From positions 1-64,000 of the forward strand of contig JAHHSA010000005.1 of NCBI GenBank assembly GCA_020025475.1: a stretch of DNA of 64,000 nt. Reading direction: 5' to 3'. This document shows, in pieces, positions 46,937 to 54,804 of the stretch (the stretch's first letter is position 1; each line of letters begins with the position of its first letter). The translations under genes and the position numbers were made by a program. The notes below the pieces were generated by a model. That model was not told the origin of the DNA. It saw only the letters and a list, made by a program, of their open reading frames with translations, and did no database searches. Source of the DNA: Oscillibacter sp. (GTDB lineage Bacteria > Bacillota > Clostridia > Oscillospirales > Oscillospiraceae).

Positions 46937-46963
46937 AAAGGACCGCCAACGGCGGTCCTTTTT
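46937..46963 (+). terminator. Intrinsic terminator after rnhA region
   Basis: AAAGGACCGCC/GGCGGTCCTTT with loop AAC, followed by TTTGTG. The 404-bp gap 46779-47182 otherwise holds the nadE promoter and an unassigned AT-rich stretch. Confidence 0.8.
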
Positions 46964-47119
46964 GTGTTGATGCCGCAGAAATTATGTGTTGAATTCCACA
47001 GAACTATTTTGCAAAAATTCCTGCAAAAAACAAAACGGAATGAAAAAAATAGATGTTCAGGCACCACATAGAGGAAGCACGTGAGGTCGTTTTGGAGATG
47101 GAGCGTTCTTTTCACGTTC

Positions 47120-47148
47120 TTGTAAAACCCCCGTGGGGGGTGTAAAAT
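47120..47148 (+). promoter_or_regulatory. Sigma-A promoter of nadE
   Basis: TTGTAA at 47120-47125 and TAAAAT at 47143-47148, 17-nt spacer; an ACCCCC/GGGGGT inverted repeat lies between them. Confidence 0.7.
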
Positions 47149-47182
47149 ACAGCTATCAGAAAATCCATGGGGAGGCTTATTT

Positions 47183-49099
47183 ATGAGAGACGGTTTTATT
47201 TCCGTAGCCTGCGGAACACCCAAGCTGCGGCTGGCTGACTGCAACTATAATGCGGAACAGATTTTTACCATGATGCGTGCTGCAGAAAAGGCTGGTGTGA
47301 AGGTGCTGGTGCTGCCGGAGCTGTGTCTGACTGGCGCCACCTGTGGGGACCTTTTCTATCAGGACACCCTGCTCACCGGTGCAGAGACCGCTCTGTCCAC
47401 GGTGCTGGAGGCGACTCGCAATCTGGAGGTAGTGACAGCCATCGGTATGCCCGTCCGGGTCAACCGCAAGCTCTACAACTGCGCTATCATCATCCAGAGC
47501 GGAGAGATTTTGGGTGTGGTGCCCAAAACCAACCTCGTTAACCGCGATGAGTGCAATGAGCCCCGCTATTTTTCGCCCGCTCCTGCGGGAGAGCCGTTTA
47601 TCGTGGACCAATTCTGCGGACAGACCGTGTGTTTTGGAGCCCATCAGCTCTTCTGGTGTACGGAAGTGCCGGAATTGGTTGTGGGCTTTGAAATCGGTGA
47701 AGACCTGATGGCAGCGCTGTCTCCATCGGTGGAGATGGTAAAGGGTGGTGCCACGATCATCGGTAATCTGGCGGCAAGCAGCGAAATTGTGGGACGAAGC
47801 CGCTTCCGTCGTCAGATGGTGACCAATCAGTCTGCCCGGCTACAGTGTGGCTACCTCTTCTCCGGTGCTGGTGAGGGAGAATCCACTTCCGATGCGGTGT
47901 ACGGCGCCCACCAGCTCATTGCGGAAAATGGCATGCTGCTGGCAGAGCAGCGCTTTGAGGGCGGCCTCCTGATCTCTGAGATCGATGTGAAGAAGCTGTG
48001 CTGTGAGCGCCGGCGCACGCAAACACAGGGTGGCGAGGAACTGGATCTGGCTGGTACTGCGTTCTCTCTGACTGTGTCCGAGACCAAGTTGACCCGTTAC
48101 GTGGCCCCCATGCCCTTCATCCCGGAGCGGCAGGAGGACCGGGATGAGCGGTGCCGGGAAATTTTACTGATGTCCTCACTGGGCCTGAAGCAGCGGCTGG
48201 AGCACACCGGTGCCAAGACCGCTGTGGTAGGCCTCTCCGGCGGCCTGGACTCCACCCTGGCCGTGCTGATCACCGGCCTTGCCATGAAGATGCTGGATCG
48301 TCCCATGACCGATATTCTGGCAGTCACCATGCCCTGCTTCGGCACCTCGGACCGCACGAAGAACAATGCTGTGATTTTGGCCGAGAAAATGGGTGCAACC
48401 CTTCGAACTGTGGACATTAGCAACACTGTTCGCAGCCATTTCAAGGACATTGGACAGGATATGGGCGATCATTCCGTTACCTTTGAGAATGGCCAGGCCC
48501 GGGAGCGCACCCAGGTCCTGATGGACATTGCCAACCAGACCGGCGGCATTGTCATCGGCACCGGCGATCTCAGTGAGCTGGCGCTGGGCTGGTGTACCTA
48601 CAATGGCGATCATATGAGCATGTATGCCGTCAATGCCTGCATTCCCAAGACGCTGGTGCGTCATCTGGTGAGCTATCTGGCCCAGGATAATGCCGAAGAG
48701 GATGAGGAACTCAGGGACGTGCTGGAGGATATTCTGGACACGCCAGTCTCTCCGGAGCTGCTGCCGGCCGTGCAGGGCAGGATTGTCCAGAAGACCGAGG
48801 ATCTGGTTGGCCCCTATGAGCTTCACGACTTTTTCCTCTATCATATGATTCGCTGGGGCAGTTCTCCCCGGAAAATCTACCGCCTGGCCCAGTATGCCCT
48901 GGGCGACCAGTACAGCGCGGACGTGATTTTGAAGTGGCTCAAGACCTTTTATCGCCGCTTTTTCACCCAGCAGTTTAAGCGCAGCTGCCTGCCAGATGGT
49001 CCAAAGATCGGTTCCGTGTGCTTCTCTCCCCGCGGTGCCTGGATGATGCCCAGCGATGCAAAATGGACGTTGTGGCAGCAGGAGCTGGAGACGTTGTAA
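47183..49099 (+). CDS. nadE: NAD+ synthase, long form with altered glutaminase domain
   Basis: 638 aa, the long glutamine-dependent form. The N-terminal nitrilase-like domain should have a Glu-Lys-Cys triad. Glu46 (LPELCLTG) and Lys115 (VPKTNL) are present, but the Cys of the usual EICED motif is Gly172 (EIGEDLM). The C-terminal synthetase domain is intact: GLSGGLDSTLAV P-loop, GTGDLSELALGWCTYNGDHMSMY, and ...SPRKIYR. So it should amidate NaAD with free ammonia, while use of glutamine is doubtful. GGGGAGG precedes the ATG. Confidence 0.9.
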   Translation: MRDGFISVACGTPKLRLADCNYNAEQIFTMMRAAEKAGVKVLVLPELCLTGATCGDLFYQDTLLTGAETALSTVLEATRNLEVVTAIGMPVRVNRKLYNCAIIIQSGEILGVVPKTNLVNRDECNEPRYFSPAPAGEPFIVDQFCGQTVCFGAHQLFWCTEVPELVVGFEIGEDLMAALSPSVEMVKGGATIIGNLAASSEIVGRSRFRRQMVTNQSARLQCGYLFSGAGEGESTSDAVYGAHQLIAENGMLLAEQRFEGGLLISEIDVKKLCCERRRTQTQGGEELDLAGTAFSLTVSETKLTRYVAPMPFIPERQEDRDERCREILLMSSLGLKQRLEHTGAKTAVVGLSGGLDSTLAVLITGLAMKMLDRPMTDILAVTMPCFGTSDRTKNNAVILAEKMGATLRTVDISNTVRSHFKDIGQDMGDHSVTFENGQARERTQVLMDIANQTGGIVIGTGDLSELALGWCTYNGDHMSMYAVNACIPKTLVRHLVSYLAQDNAEEDEELRDVLEDILDTPVSPELLPAVQGRIVQKTEDLVGPYELHDFFLYHMIRWGSSPRKIYRLAQYALGDQYSADVILKWLKTFYRRFFTQQFKRSCLPDGPKIGSVCFSPRGAWMMPSDAKWTLWQQELETL

Positions 49100-49120
49100 G
49101 GACATTTACGCAATCGGACA

Positions 49121-49156
49121 AGAAGGCGCGCCGAAGTATTTGGCGCGCCTTCTTTG
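49121..49156 (+). terminator. Terminator after nadE
   Basis: AGAAGGCGCGCC pairs with GGCGCGCCTTCT around GAAGTATTT, then TTGC. It is in the 308-bp nadE-ATPase gap (49100-49407), which otherwise holds only the next terminator. Confidence 0.8.
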
Positions 49157-49344
49157 CACTTTCCACGGTTGGTTCACATAAACTGGAAACAGATACCCGG
49201 GCACAGGTTTCCCGGTTTCCCTGTTCAAACGGGACCCTGCGGTGTTCTGCCTGCGGCAATGGTTGAGTCGGGAGTTCTCACAAGGTTTTCCCCGGTGTTG
49301 AAAAATAGCCGATCGGCCAGCAAGCAGTTCCGGAAAATGCGAAA

Positions 49345-49374
49345 AAAGCAGCCTGAAAACAGGCTGCTTTTTCA
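49345..49374 (-). terminator. Terminator of the metal-efflux operon
   Basis: AAGCAGCCTG/CAGGCTGCTT with loop AAAA and A/T runs on both sides, 34 bp beyond the ATPase stop. On the minus strand, TTTTTT follows the stem. Confidence 0.85.
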
Positions 49375-49407
49375 CAAAAATAGGGGTCGTGTGGAAAGTT
49401 CACATGA

Positions 49408-51405
49408 TTACAGCTCCCTCAACGATTCTTCAGCGCGTGAGGGGCGGTCCACCTTCAGGCATCGGGTAGCGTTGAGAATGGCAAGGACGGCTACGCCTAC
49501 ATCCGCAAAGACGGCCATCCACATATTTGCAAGGCCCATAGCACCCAGCAGCAGAACCAGGCCCTTGACGCCCAGAGCAAAGACGATGTTCTGCCGTACA
49601 ATCCGAAGGGTCTTGCGGGAGATCCGCATGGCGTCGGCAATCTTTCCGGGCTGGTCATCCATAAGGACGATGTCGGCCGCCTCAATGGCAGCATCGCTGC
49701 CCATGGCACCCATGGCAATGCCAATATCTGCACGGGAGAGCACAGGGGCATCGTTGATGCCGTCCCCCACAAAGGCCAGCTTTCCCTGGCCGGAGATCTG
49801 GGAGAGCAGGAGTTCCAGCTGCTCGACTTTGTCCCCTGGCAGCAGCTCAGCATGGAATTCATCCACGCCCAGCGTTCTGGCAGCAAGCTCCGCGGCTTCC
49901 TGCCGGTCGCCAGTGAGCATGACCGTCTTTTTCACACCGCTGGCCTTGAGAGCGGCCAGGGCATCTGCGGCACCGGGTTTGAGTTTGTCAGAGACCACAA
50001 TGGAACCGGCATAAGTACCATCCACAGCCACATGAACCACGGTGCCTCCTGGGAAGGTGTCCGTATAGGGCAGAACAATCCCGGCCTGAGCCATCAGGCG
50101 GCCGTTGCCCACCAGGACTCTGCGGCCATCCACGGTGGCCTGGACACCGTGACCGGCCAATTCCTGCACTTCCTCCACCAAATGGCCCTCACTGCTGTCG
50201 GGGCAGGCCCGGCGAAGGGACTGGGAAATGGGGTGGTCGGACCAGCGCTCCGCCTGGGCCGCGCAGGAGAGCAGGCTTTCCTGGGTAAAGCCATTTTGCG
50301 GCAGAATGTCGGTCACAGTGAAGAAGCCTTCGGTGAGGGTGCCGGTCTTATCAAATACCACGGTTTCCGTCTGGGCCAGCATTTCCAGGTAATCACTGCC
50401 CTTCACCAGTATTCCGCACTTGGAGGCACCGCCAATGCCGCCGAAAAAGCTGAGGGGCACGGAGATCACCAACGCGCAAGGGCAGGAGATGACCAGAAAA
50501 ATGAGGGCGCGATGCAGCCAGTCCGTCCAGACAGTGCCGGCAAGGAAGCCAGGCAGAGCGGCGGGGTTCAAGAACCACAAACCAAGGCTTGGCAGCAGGA
50601 ACAGGGCAGCAGCAGCCAGCACCACACAGGGGGTGTAGTAGCGGGCAAACCGGGTGATGAATTGTTCACTGGTGGATTTCTTCTCACTTGCGTTCTCCAC
50701 CAGCTCCAAAATTTTGGAGACGGTGGACTCCTCGCAGGGGGTGGTGACACGAATCCGCAGCATTCCGGTGGTGTTGACACAGCCGCTGAGGACAGAGTCT
50801 CCCACAGTCACATCCCGGGGCAGAGATTCGCCGGTGAGCGCGGCAGTATCCAAAACGGAACTGCCCTCCACCACGGTGCCATCCAGCGGGATGCGCTCAC
50901 CAGGCTTCACCACGATTATGGAATTCACCTCCACGTCCTCCGGGTCCACTTCTTCCAGAGACCCGTCCTCCTGTTCAAGGTTGGCGGTGTCGGGTCGAAT
51001 GTCCATCAGGGCGGCAATGGACTGGCGGGATTTGCCAACGGCGTAGCTCTGGAACAGCTCCCCCACCTGATAAAACAGCATCACGAATACAGCTTCCTGA
51101 TACTCAGAGGTGGCAAAGGCACCAACTGTGGCAATGGCCATCAGAAAATTCTCGTCAAAGACCTGGCCGTTAAAAATGTTTCGGATGGCACGCCATAAAA
51201 CGTCCCAGCCAATGATGCCGTAGGGAATCAGGAACAGAACCCAGCGGGCCAGACAAAAGGCAGGGGTCCCGTCTGCGGAGATGTGGCTGACACTGATCAA
51301 GGGCAGCGCAGAGGATAGCCAAATGGTGGGCAGCAGCTTCACAAGAATCAGCAGAGCGGTGGCTGCCAGAATACGCGTCAGCATCTTTTTCTGTTTCTTA
51401 CTCAA
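49408..51405 (-). CDS. Heavy-metal P1B-type ATPase (Cd/Zn/Pb type)
   Basis: 665 aa. Motifs: transport site SCPCALVIS, phosphorylation DKTGTLT, SDHPISQ (P1B HP) and GDGINDAPVLSRADIGIAMG. It lacks the usual N-terminal HMA domain; a separate HMA-only gene (51450-51668) sits just upstream in the same direction. CPC with a CadC-like repressor suggests Cd/Zn/Pb export rather than copper. It starts with TTG at 51405 after AGGAGG; no ATG has that site. Metal specificity cannot be settled by eye. Confidence 0.92.
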   Translation of the reverse strand: MSKKQKKMLTRILAATALLILVKLLPTIWLSSALPLISVSHISADGTPAFCLARWVLFLIPYGIIGWDVLWRAIRNIFNGQVFDENFLMAIATVGAFATSEYQEAVFVMLFYQVGELFQSYAVGKSRQSIAALMDIRPDTANLEQEDGSLEEVDPEDVEVNSIIVVKPGERIPLDGTVVEGSSVLDTAALTGESLPRDVTVGDSVLSGCVNTTGMLRIRVTTPCEESTVSKILELVENASEKKSTSEQFITRFARYYTPCVVLAAAALFLLPSLGLWFLNPAALPGFLAGTVWTDWLHRALIFLVISCPCALVISVPLSFFGGIGGASKCGILVKGSDYLEMLAQTETVVFDKTGTLTEGFFTVTDILPQNGFTQESLLSCAAQAERWSDHPISQSLRRACPDSSEGHLVEEVQELAGHGVQATVDGRRVLVGNGRLMAQAGIVLPYTDTFPGGTVVHVAVDGTYAGSIVVSDKLKPGAADALAALKASGVKKTVMLTGDRQEAAELAARTLGVDEFHAELLPGDKVEQLELLLSQISGQGKLAFVGDGINDAPVLSRADIGIAMGAMGSDAAIEAADIVLMDDQPGKIADAMRISRKTLRIVRQNIVFALGVKGLVLLLGAMGLANMWMAVFADVGVAVLAILNATRCLKVDRPSRAEESLREL

Positions 51406-51449
51406 AGGTGGCCTCCTGTTTGGGTCTTGTGATTATGGAAAACGAGCGC

Positions 51450-51668
51450 TTACAGCTCAATGACACAGTCCGGTTCAATTTTATGGCAGGCAGAGACGAC
51501 CTCCTGCATAATGGCGTCGAAGCGGGCGTCATCGGCATCGATCGTCATTTTCTGTGTCATAAAGTTGACCTTTGCGCTGTTGACGCCGTCCAGCTTGTTA
51601 ATGGCGTCTTCCATTTTGGCCGCACAGTTGGCACAGTCCAAATCGATGAGTTTAAAATGCTTTTTCAT
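51450..51668 (-). CDS. HMA-domain metal chaperone-like protein
   Basis: 72 aa from the ATG at 51668 after GGAGGAAAG. One HMA fold: FKLIDLDCANCAAKMEDAINKLDGVNSAKVNF, with the CxxC metal site CANC. It resembles the detached metal-binding domain of the ATPase next to it, so it likely delivers metal to it. It lies between the arsR-like gene and the ATPase gene in one operon. Confidence 0.9.
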   Translation of the reverse strand: MKKHFKLIDLDCANCAAKMEDAINKLDGVNSAKVNFMTQKMTIDADDARFDAIMQEVVSACHKIEPDCVIEL

Positions 51669-51705
51669 GTTCTTTCCTCCATTTGATGTGATAATATAGG
51701 CAATA

Positions 51706-52068
51706 TTACTCCAAGATGTGCTCAAGTCCCTGGTCAATGATGGTCTTCACATGCTCATCAGCCAGAGAATAGAATACAGTTTTGCCATCCCGACGGGACT
51801 TCACCAGGCGAGCGTTTTTCAGCGCCCGCAGCTGATGGGAGATGGCGGACTGGGTCAGTCCCAGCAGAGCCGCAATGTCGCAGACGCACATCTCCGACTC
51901 AAACAGTACATACAGAATGCGGATTCTGGTGGAATCACTGAAAACACGGAACAATTCTGTCAGGTCATACAAAGTGTCCTCGCTGGGCAGTGTGGTCTTC
52001 ACCTTCTGAATAATTTCCTCGTGGGCGCAGAGAAAGTCACAGCATTCCACGGAATTTGGATCAGCCAT
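51706..52068 (-). CDS. ArsR/SmtB family metal-sensing repressor (CadC-like)
   Basis: 120 aa from the ATG at 52068 after AAAGGAGGG. Winged helix with LLGLTQSAISHQLRALKNARLVKSRRDGKTVFYSL. Metal ligands of the CadC type can be seen: N-terminal ECCDFLC and the alpha-3 ...EMCVCDIA Cys pair; the alpha-5 site has DEHVKTIIDQGLEHI. It should repress its own operon until Cd, Pb or Zn binds. First gene of the HMA/ATPase operon. Confidence 0.92.
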   Translation of the reverse strand: MADPNSVECCDFLCAHEEIIQKVKTTLPSEDTLYDLTELFRVFSDSTRIRILYVLFESEMCVCDIAALLGLTQSAISHQLRALKNARLVKSRRDGKTVFYSLADEHVKTIIDQGLEHILE

Positions 52069-52094
52069 GCAATACCCTCCTTTCATGTGAACGA

Positions 52095-52118
52095 ATGAAC
52101 GAATGAATTATTGTTCAT
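52095..52118. promoter_or_regulatory. Candidate ArsR-type operator
   Basis: ATGAAC and GTTCAT arms with a 12-nt centre, just downstream of the -10 element of the repressor gene. GAACGAAT also repeats in tandem nearby (52089-52104). It fits the imperfect inverted repeats bound by SmtB/ArsR proteins. Confidence 0.65.
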
Positions 52119-52124
52119 ATGTTT

Positions 52125-52152
52125 AGTATATGCAGAACGGGTAATTTGTCAA
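52125..52152 (-). promoter_or_regulatory. Promoter of the metal-resistance operon
   Basis: Minus-strand TTGACA (52147-52152), 16-nt spacer, TATACT (52125-52130). Confidence 0.8.
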
Positions 52153-52227
52153 CTATATTTTTGCAAAACTGTAGAAAAGAGCAAAAACATATGATAAACT
52201 AGTACATCATAACCAAAGGAGACCTCT

Positions 52228-52662
52228 ATGAATCAGTTGACACAAGATATCAATGAGCGTCTGAAGAACAACACCTTCATGCACTACAACCACATCGAGT
52301 TAGAGTCCATTGGAGAGGATCGGGCGGTGTTTAAGCTGGATATCCGGCCGGAGAGCCGCAATAGCTATGGCATGGTCCACGGCGGTGCAATCTATACCCT
52401 GGCGGACAATGCCACCGGCTATGTGGCCCATTCAGACGGGCGTTACTACGTGACCCAGACCAGTGCACTGCACTTCCTTCGCAACCAGAGCGAGGGTACG
52501 GTGCGGGCCTTTGCTACGGTACGACATCGCGGGAAGTCCACCTGCCTGGTGGCAGTGGATATCCTGGGCGAGGGCGACAAGCTGATTGCCACTGGTGAGT
52601 TCACCTTCTTCTGCGTGGACAAGGCGGTCATGGATAAAAAGAGACCGCAGGAAGCCAAGTAA
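52228..52662 (+). CDS. PaaI/hotdog-fold thioesterase
   Basis: 144 aa. The hotdog-fold core has NSYGMVHGGAIYTLADNATGYVAHSD, with the HGG motif of PaaI-type thioesterases, then ...GTVRAFATVRHRGKSTCLVAVDILGEGDKLIATGEFTFF. It should hydrolyse acyl-CoA-type thioesters; the substrate is unknown. Divergent from the arsR-like gene. AAAGGAGA precedes the ATG. Confidence 0.88.
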   Translation: MNQLTQDINERLKNNTFMHYNHIELESIGEDRAVFKLDIRPESRNSYGMVHGGAIYTLADNATGYVAHSDGRYYVTQTSALHFLRNQSEGTVRAFATVRHRGKSTCLVAVDILGEGDKLIATGEFTFFCVDKAVMDKKRPQEAK

Positions 52663-52698
52663 CAAATGATGTGCGTATAGGTTCTGTCGGGCATAACG

Positions 52699-52741
52699 AT
52701 ACCCCCTGTTGTAGTTTTCATGATCCTACAACAGGGGGTAT
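52699..52741. terminator. Bidirectional terminator
   Basis: A 16-bp perfect stem, ATACCCCCTGTTGTAG with CTACAACAGGGGGTAT, and an 11-nt loop, between the convergent thioesterase and histidine kinase genes. Confidence 0.8.
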
Positions 52742-52776
52742 TGTCATTGTCCGTTTTTACTGGACCGGTTCATTTT

Positions 52777-54030
52777 TTATCGTTCGTGCTTGAAAAGGGG
52801 CAGAGTCAGAGTAAAACGGGTGGAAACCGCATCACTTTCAGCTTTCAGGGTGCCATGGTGCTCCCGGACAATGGTAGAGGCAATGGGCAGGCCCAGACCA
52901 AAACCGCTCTGTTCACCGCGGGAGGCATCCGCCCGGTAAAACCGTTCAAAGAGGCGGCTTAGCTGCTCTGGGGGAATGGGTTCGCCGGGGTTAGAAACAG
53001 TGAGACGGGCCTGCCGTTCTGTGGACAGGAGCTCAAGATGGATGGTCCCTCCTGCCCCGCCGTACTTGATGGCATTGTCCAGCAGAACTGAAATCACCTG
53101 ATGCAGCTTGTCAGCATCACCGGAGACAAAAATCTGCTCTGCAAGCTCATACTCCAACGGTTTTCCCGCTTCGAAGGCCACCGGCTCAAAGGCCAGGGCG
53201 CAGTCGGCGGCCACATCGGAAAGGCACACCTCTGAAAGCACAGGACGGTCGGTCATGTTGTCGGACCGGGCAAGGGAGAGCATCTGCTCCACAAGGCGCT
53301 TCATTTGTCGGGCCTCAGAATGAATGTTGTCCGACCAGCTGGCGGGTTTTTCCGGCAGGTTTGCCTGCTCCAGCATTTCGGCGTTGGAGAGGATGACGGT
53401 CAGCGGGGTTTTCAGCTCGTGAGAGGCATCGGATAGAAATTGCTTCTGCTGACTCCAGGCCTTCTCCACCGGGCGGGTGACCCAGTGGGCCAGCAGTACG
53501 GAGATGGCCAGCAGCAGCAAAAAGGCCATGGCCGCAATGGCTAGACAGGCCACCATCATCTTGCTCAGGATGGCCCGCTCCATGGACATATCCACAAACG
53601 CCAGTTTTTGATAGAGTCCATTGTCCACACGGAGATAGCGGAGCTGGTAGTGAGGAATGACCCCTTCTGACGCCTCCTGCTCCAAACACTGTGACAGGAT
53701 CTCTTTCAGGGTCTCCGTATCCTGCAAATTGTTGTAGGTGCCGCCGGTGACCTCGGCATTATAACCGCCGCCTGGGCGAAGCCAGACATTGACAGTGAAA
53801 TAGGGCAGCAAAACCTGGTCGCCGCCCACGTCAATGGAGAGCTCAGGACGGAAGATGCTGCCGCCCATGTAAAAGTCGTCCTGCTGGACTACCCGCTGCA
53901 AAAGCTCCCTGCTCAGGTTGGTGCTGCTGTCCAGAACTGCCATAAAAATGGAGAAAAAGACAGCGGCCAGAACGGCTGTGACCAGGGTCATGCACGCGGC
54001 CACAAACTTCAAACGAAGCTTTTTGATCAC
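52777..54030 (-). CDS. Sensor histidine kinase
   Basis: 417 aa. Two membrane helices flank an outside domain (about 30-155); a short linker follows instead of a clear HAMP. HisKA has FLSDASHELKTPLTVILSNAEML with the phospho-His, and HATPase has the N box (LHQVISVLLDNAIKYG) and GFGLGLPIA. It starts with GTG at 54030 after GGAGGGGA. It is the partner of the OmpR-family regulator upstream, and the 77-bp gap contains four DnaA-box-like sites. Confidence 0.9.
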   Translation of the reverse strand: MIKKLRLKFVAACMTLVTAVLAAVFFSIFMAVLDSSTNLSRELLQRVVQQDDFYMGGSIFRPELSIDVGGDQVLLPYFTVNVWLRPGGGYNAEVTGGTYNNLQDTETLKEILSQCLEQEASEGVIPHYQLRYLRVDNGLYQKLAFVDMSMERAILSKMMVACLAIAAMAFLLLLAISVLLAHWVTRPVEKAWSQQKQFLSDASHELKTPLTVILSNAEMLEQANLPEKPASWSDNIHSEARQMKRLVEQMLSLARSDNMTDRPVLSEVCLSDVAADCALAFEPVAFEAGKPLEYELAEQIFVSGDADKLHQVISVLLDNAIKYGGAGGTIHLELLSTERQARLTVSNPGEPIPPEQLSRLFERFYRADASRGEQSGFGLGLPIASTIVREHHGTLKAESDAVSTRFTLTLPLFKHER

Positions 54031-54055
54031 GGATTTCCCCTCCTGTTTAAAAAGC

Positions 54056-54094
54056 TGTGGAAAACGTGGAAAAGGTTGTGGAAAATGTGGAAAA
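54056..54094 (-). repeat. Four tandem DnaA-box-like 9-mers
   Basis: TGTGGAAAA at 54056-54064, CGTGGAAAA at 54065-54073 (one mismatch), TGTGGAAAA at 54077-54085 and TGTGGAAAA at 54086-54094, all in the same orientation. The same 9-mer, on either strand, occurs four times in the dnaA-dnaN origin part. They lie in the response regulator-kinase gap, upstream of the kinase ribosome site. Confidence 0.75.
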
Positions 54095-54107
54095 GTCAGG
54101 AGTGCGG

Positions 54108-54788
54108 TTAGCTGGCTGTTTGCTCAAGACAATATCCAACCATACGAATTGTGCGAATTCTGACAGTTGAGTGCAGATGTTCTAACTTTTTACGAAGAAA
54201 TGAGATATATACTTCTACGTTGTTATCCTCGGCGTCAGACTCGTATCCCCAGATTTTCACCAGTAAAGTCTCCTTGGTGAGCACCTGGGAACAGTTGAGA
54301 ATCAACAGCTCCATCATGTCAAACTCCTTCCGGCTCAGCCGGACGGAACGACTGCCGCACACCAGGGTGAAGGTGCTTTTATCCAGTTTGAGATCACCGA
54401 ATTGCAGACTATCCGGGGTCCGTAGTTCCGGCTGACGGCGGGTCAGCGCCCGGACGCAGGCCAGCAGTTCCCGTGGTTCAAAGGGCTTGGTAAGGTAGTA
54501 GTCTGCACCGCTGTCCAGACCGGCTACCCGGTCGGAAAGCTCCGAGCGGGCAGTGAGCATCAGAACCGGGGTGGCATTGCCTGCCTGCCGCAGCTCCCGC
54601 AGTACCGTGAGACCATCCTTTTTCGGCAGCATCATATCCAGCAGGATCACATCGTAAATTCCGGTCAGAGCGTTGTCCAGACCGCTCTCGCCGTCATAGC
54701 AGAGATCGGCGTTGTAGCCGTCCATTTCCAGCAGGTCTCCCAGGGTGGCGGCCAGTCGTTTTTCATCTTCAATCACCAGAACGCGCAT
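54108..54788 (-). CDS. OmpR-family response regulator
   Basis: 226 aa. Receiver domain with IEDEKRL, phosphoacceptor Asp51 (LLDMMLPKKDG), TAR (about 80) and KPF; C-terminal winged helix with YISFLRKKLEHLHSTVRIRTIRMVGYCLE. It starts 16 nt after the DUF4340 gene and is followed by the kinase gene. Target genes are not visible. ATG at 54788 follows AAAGGAGA. Confidence 0.93.
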   Translation of the reverse strand: MRVLVIEDEKRLAATLGDLLEMDGYNADLCYDGESGLDNALTGIYDVILLDMMLPKKDGLTVLRELRQAGNATPVLMLTARSELSDRVAGLDSGADYYLTKPFEPRELLACVRALTRRQPELRTPDSLQFGDLKLDKSTFTLVCGSRSVRLSRKEFDMMELLILNCSQVLTKETLLVKIWGYESDAEDNNVEVYISFLRKKLEHLHSTVRIRTIRMVGYCLEQTAS

Positions 54789-54804
54789 CCCAATGTCTCC
54801 TTTC

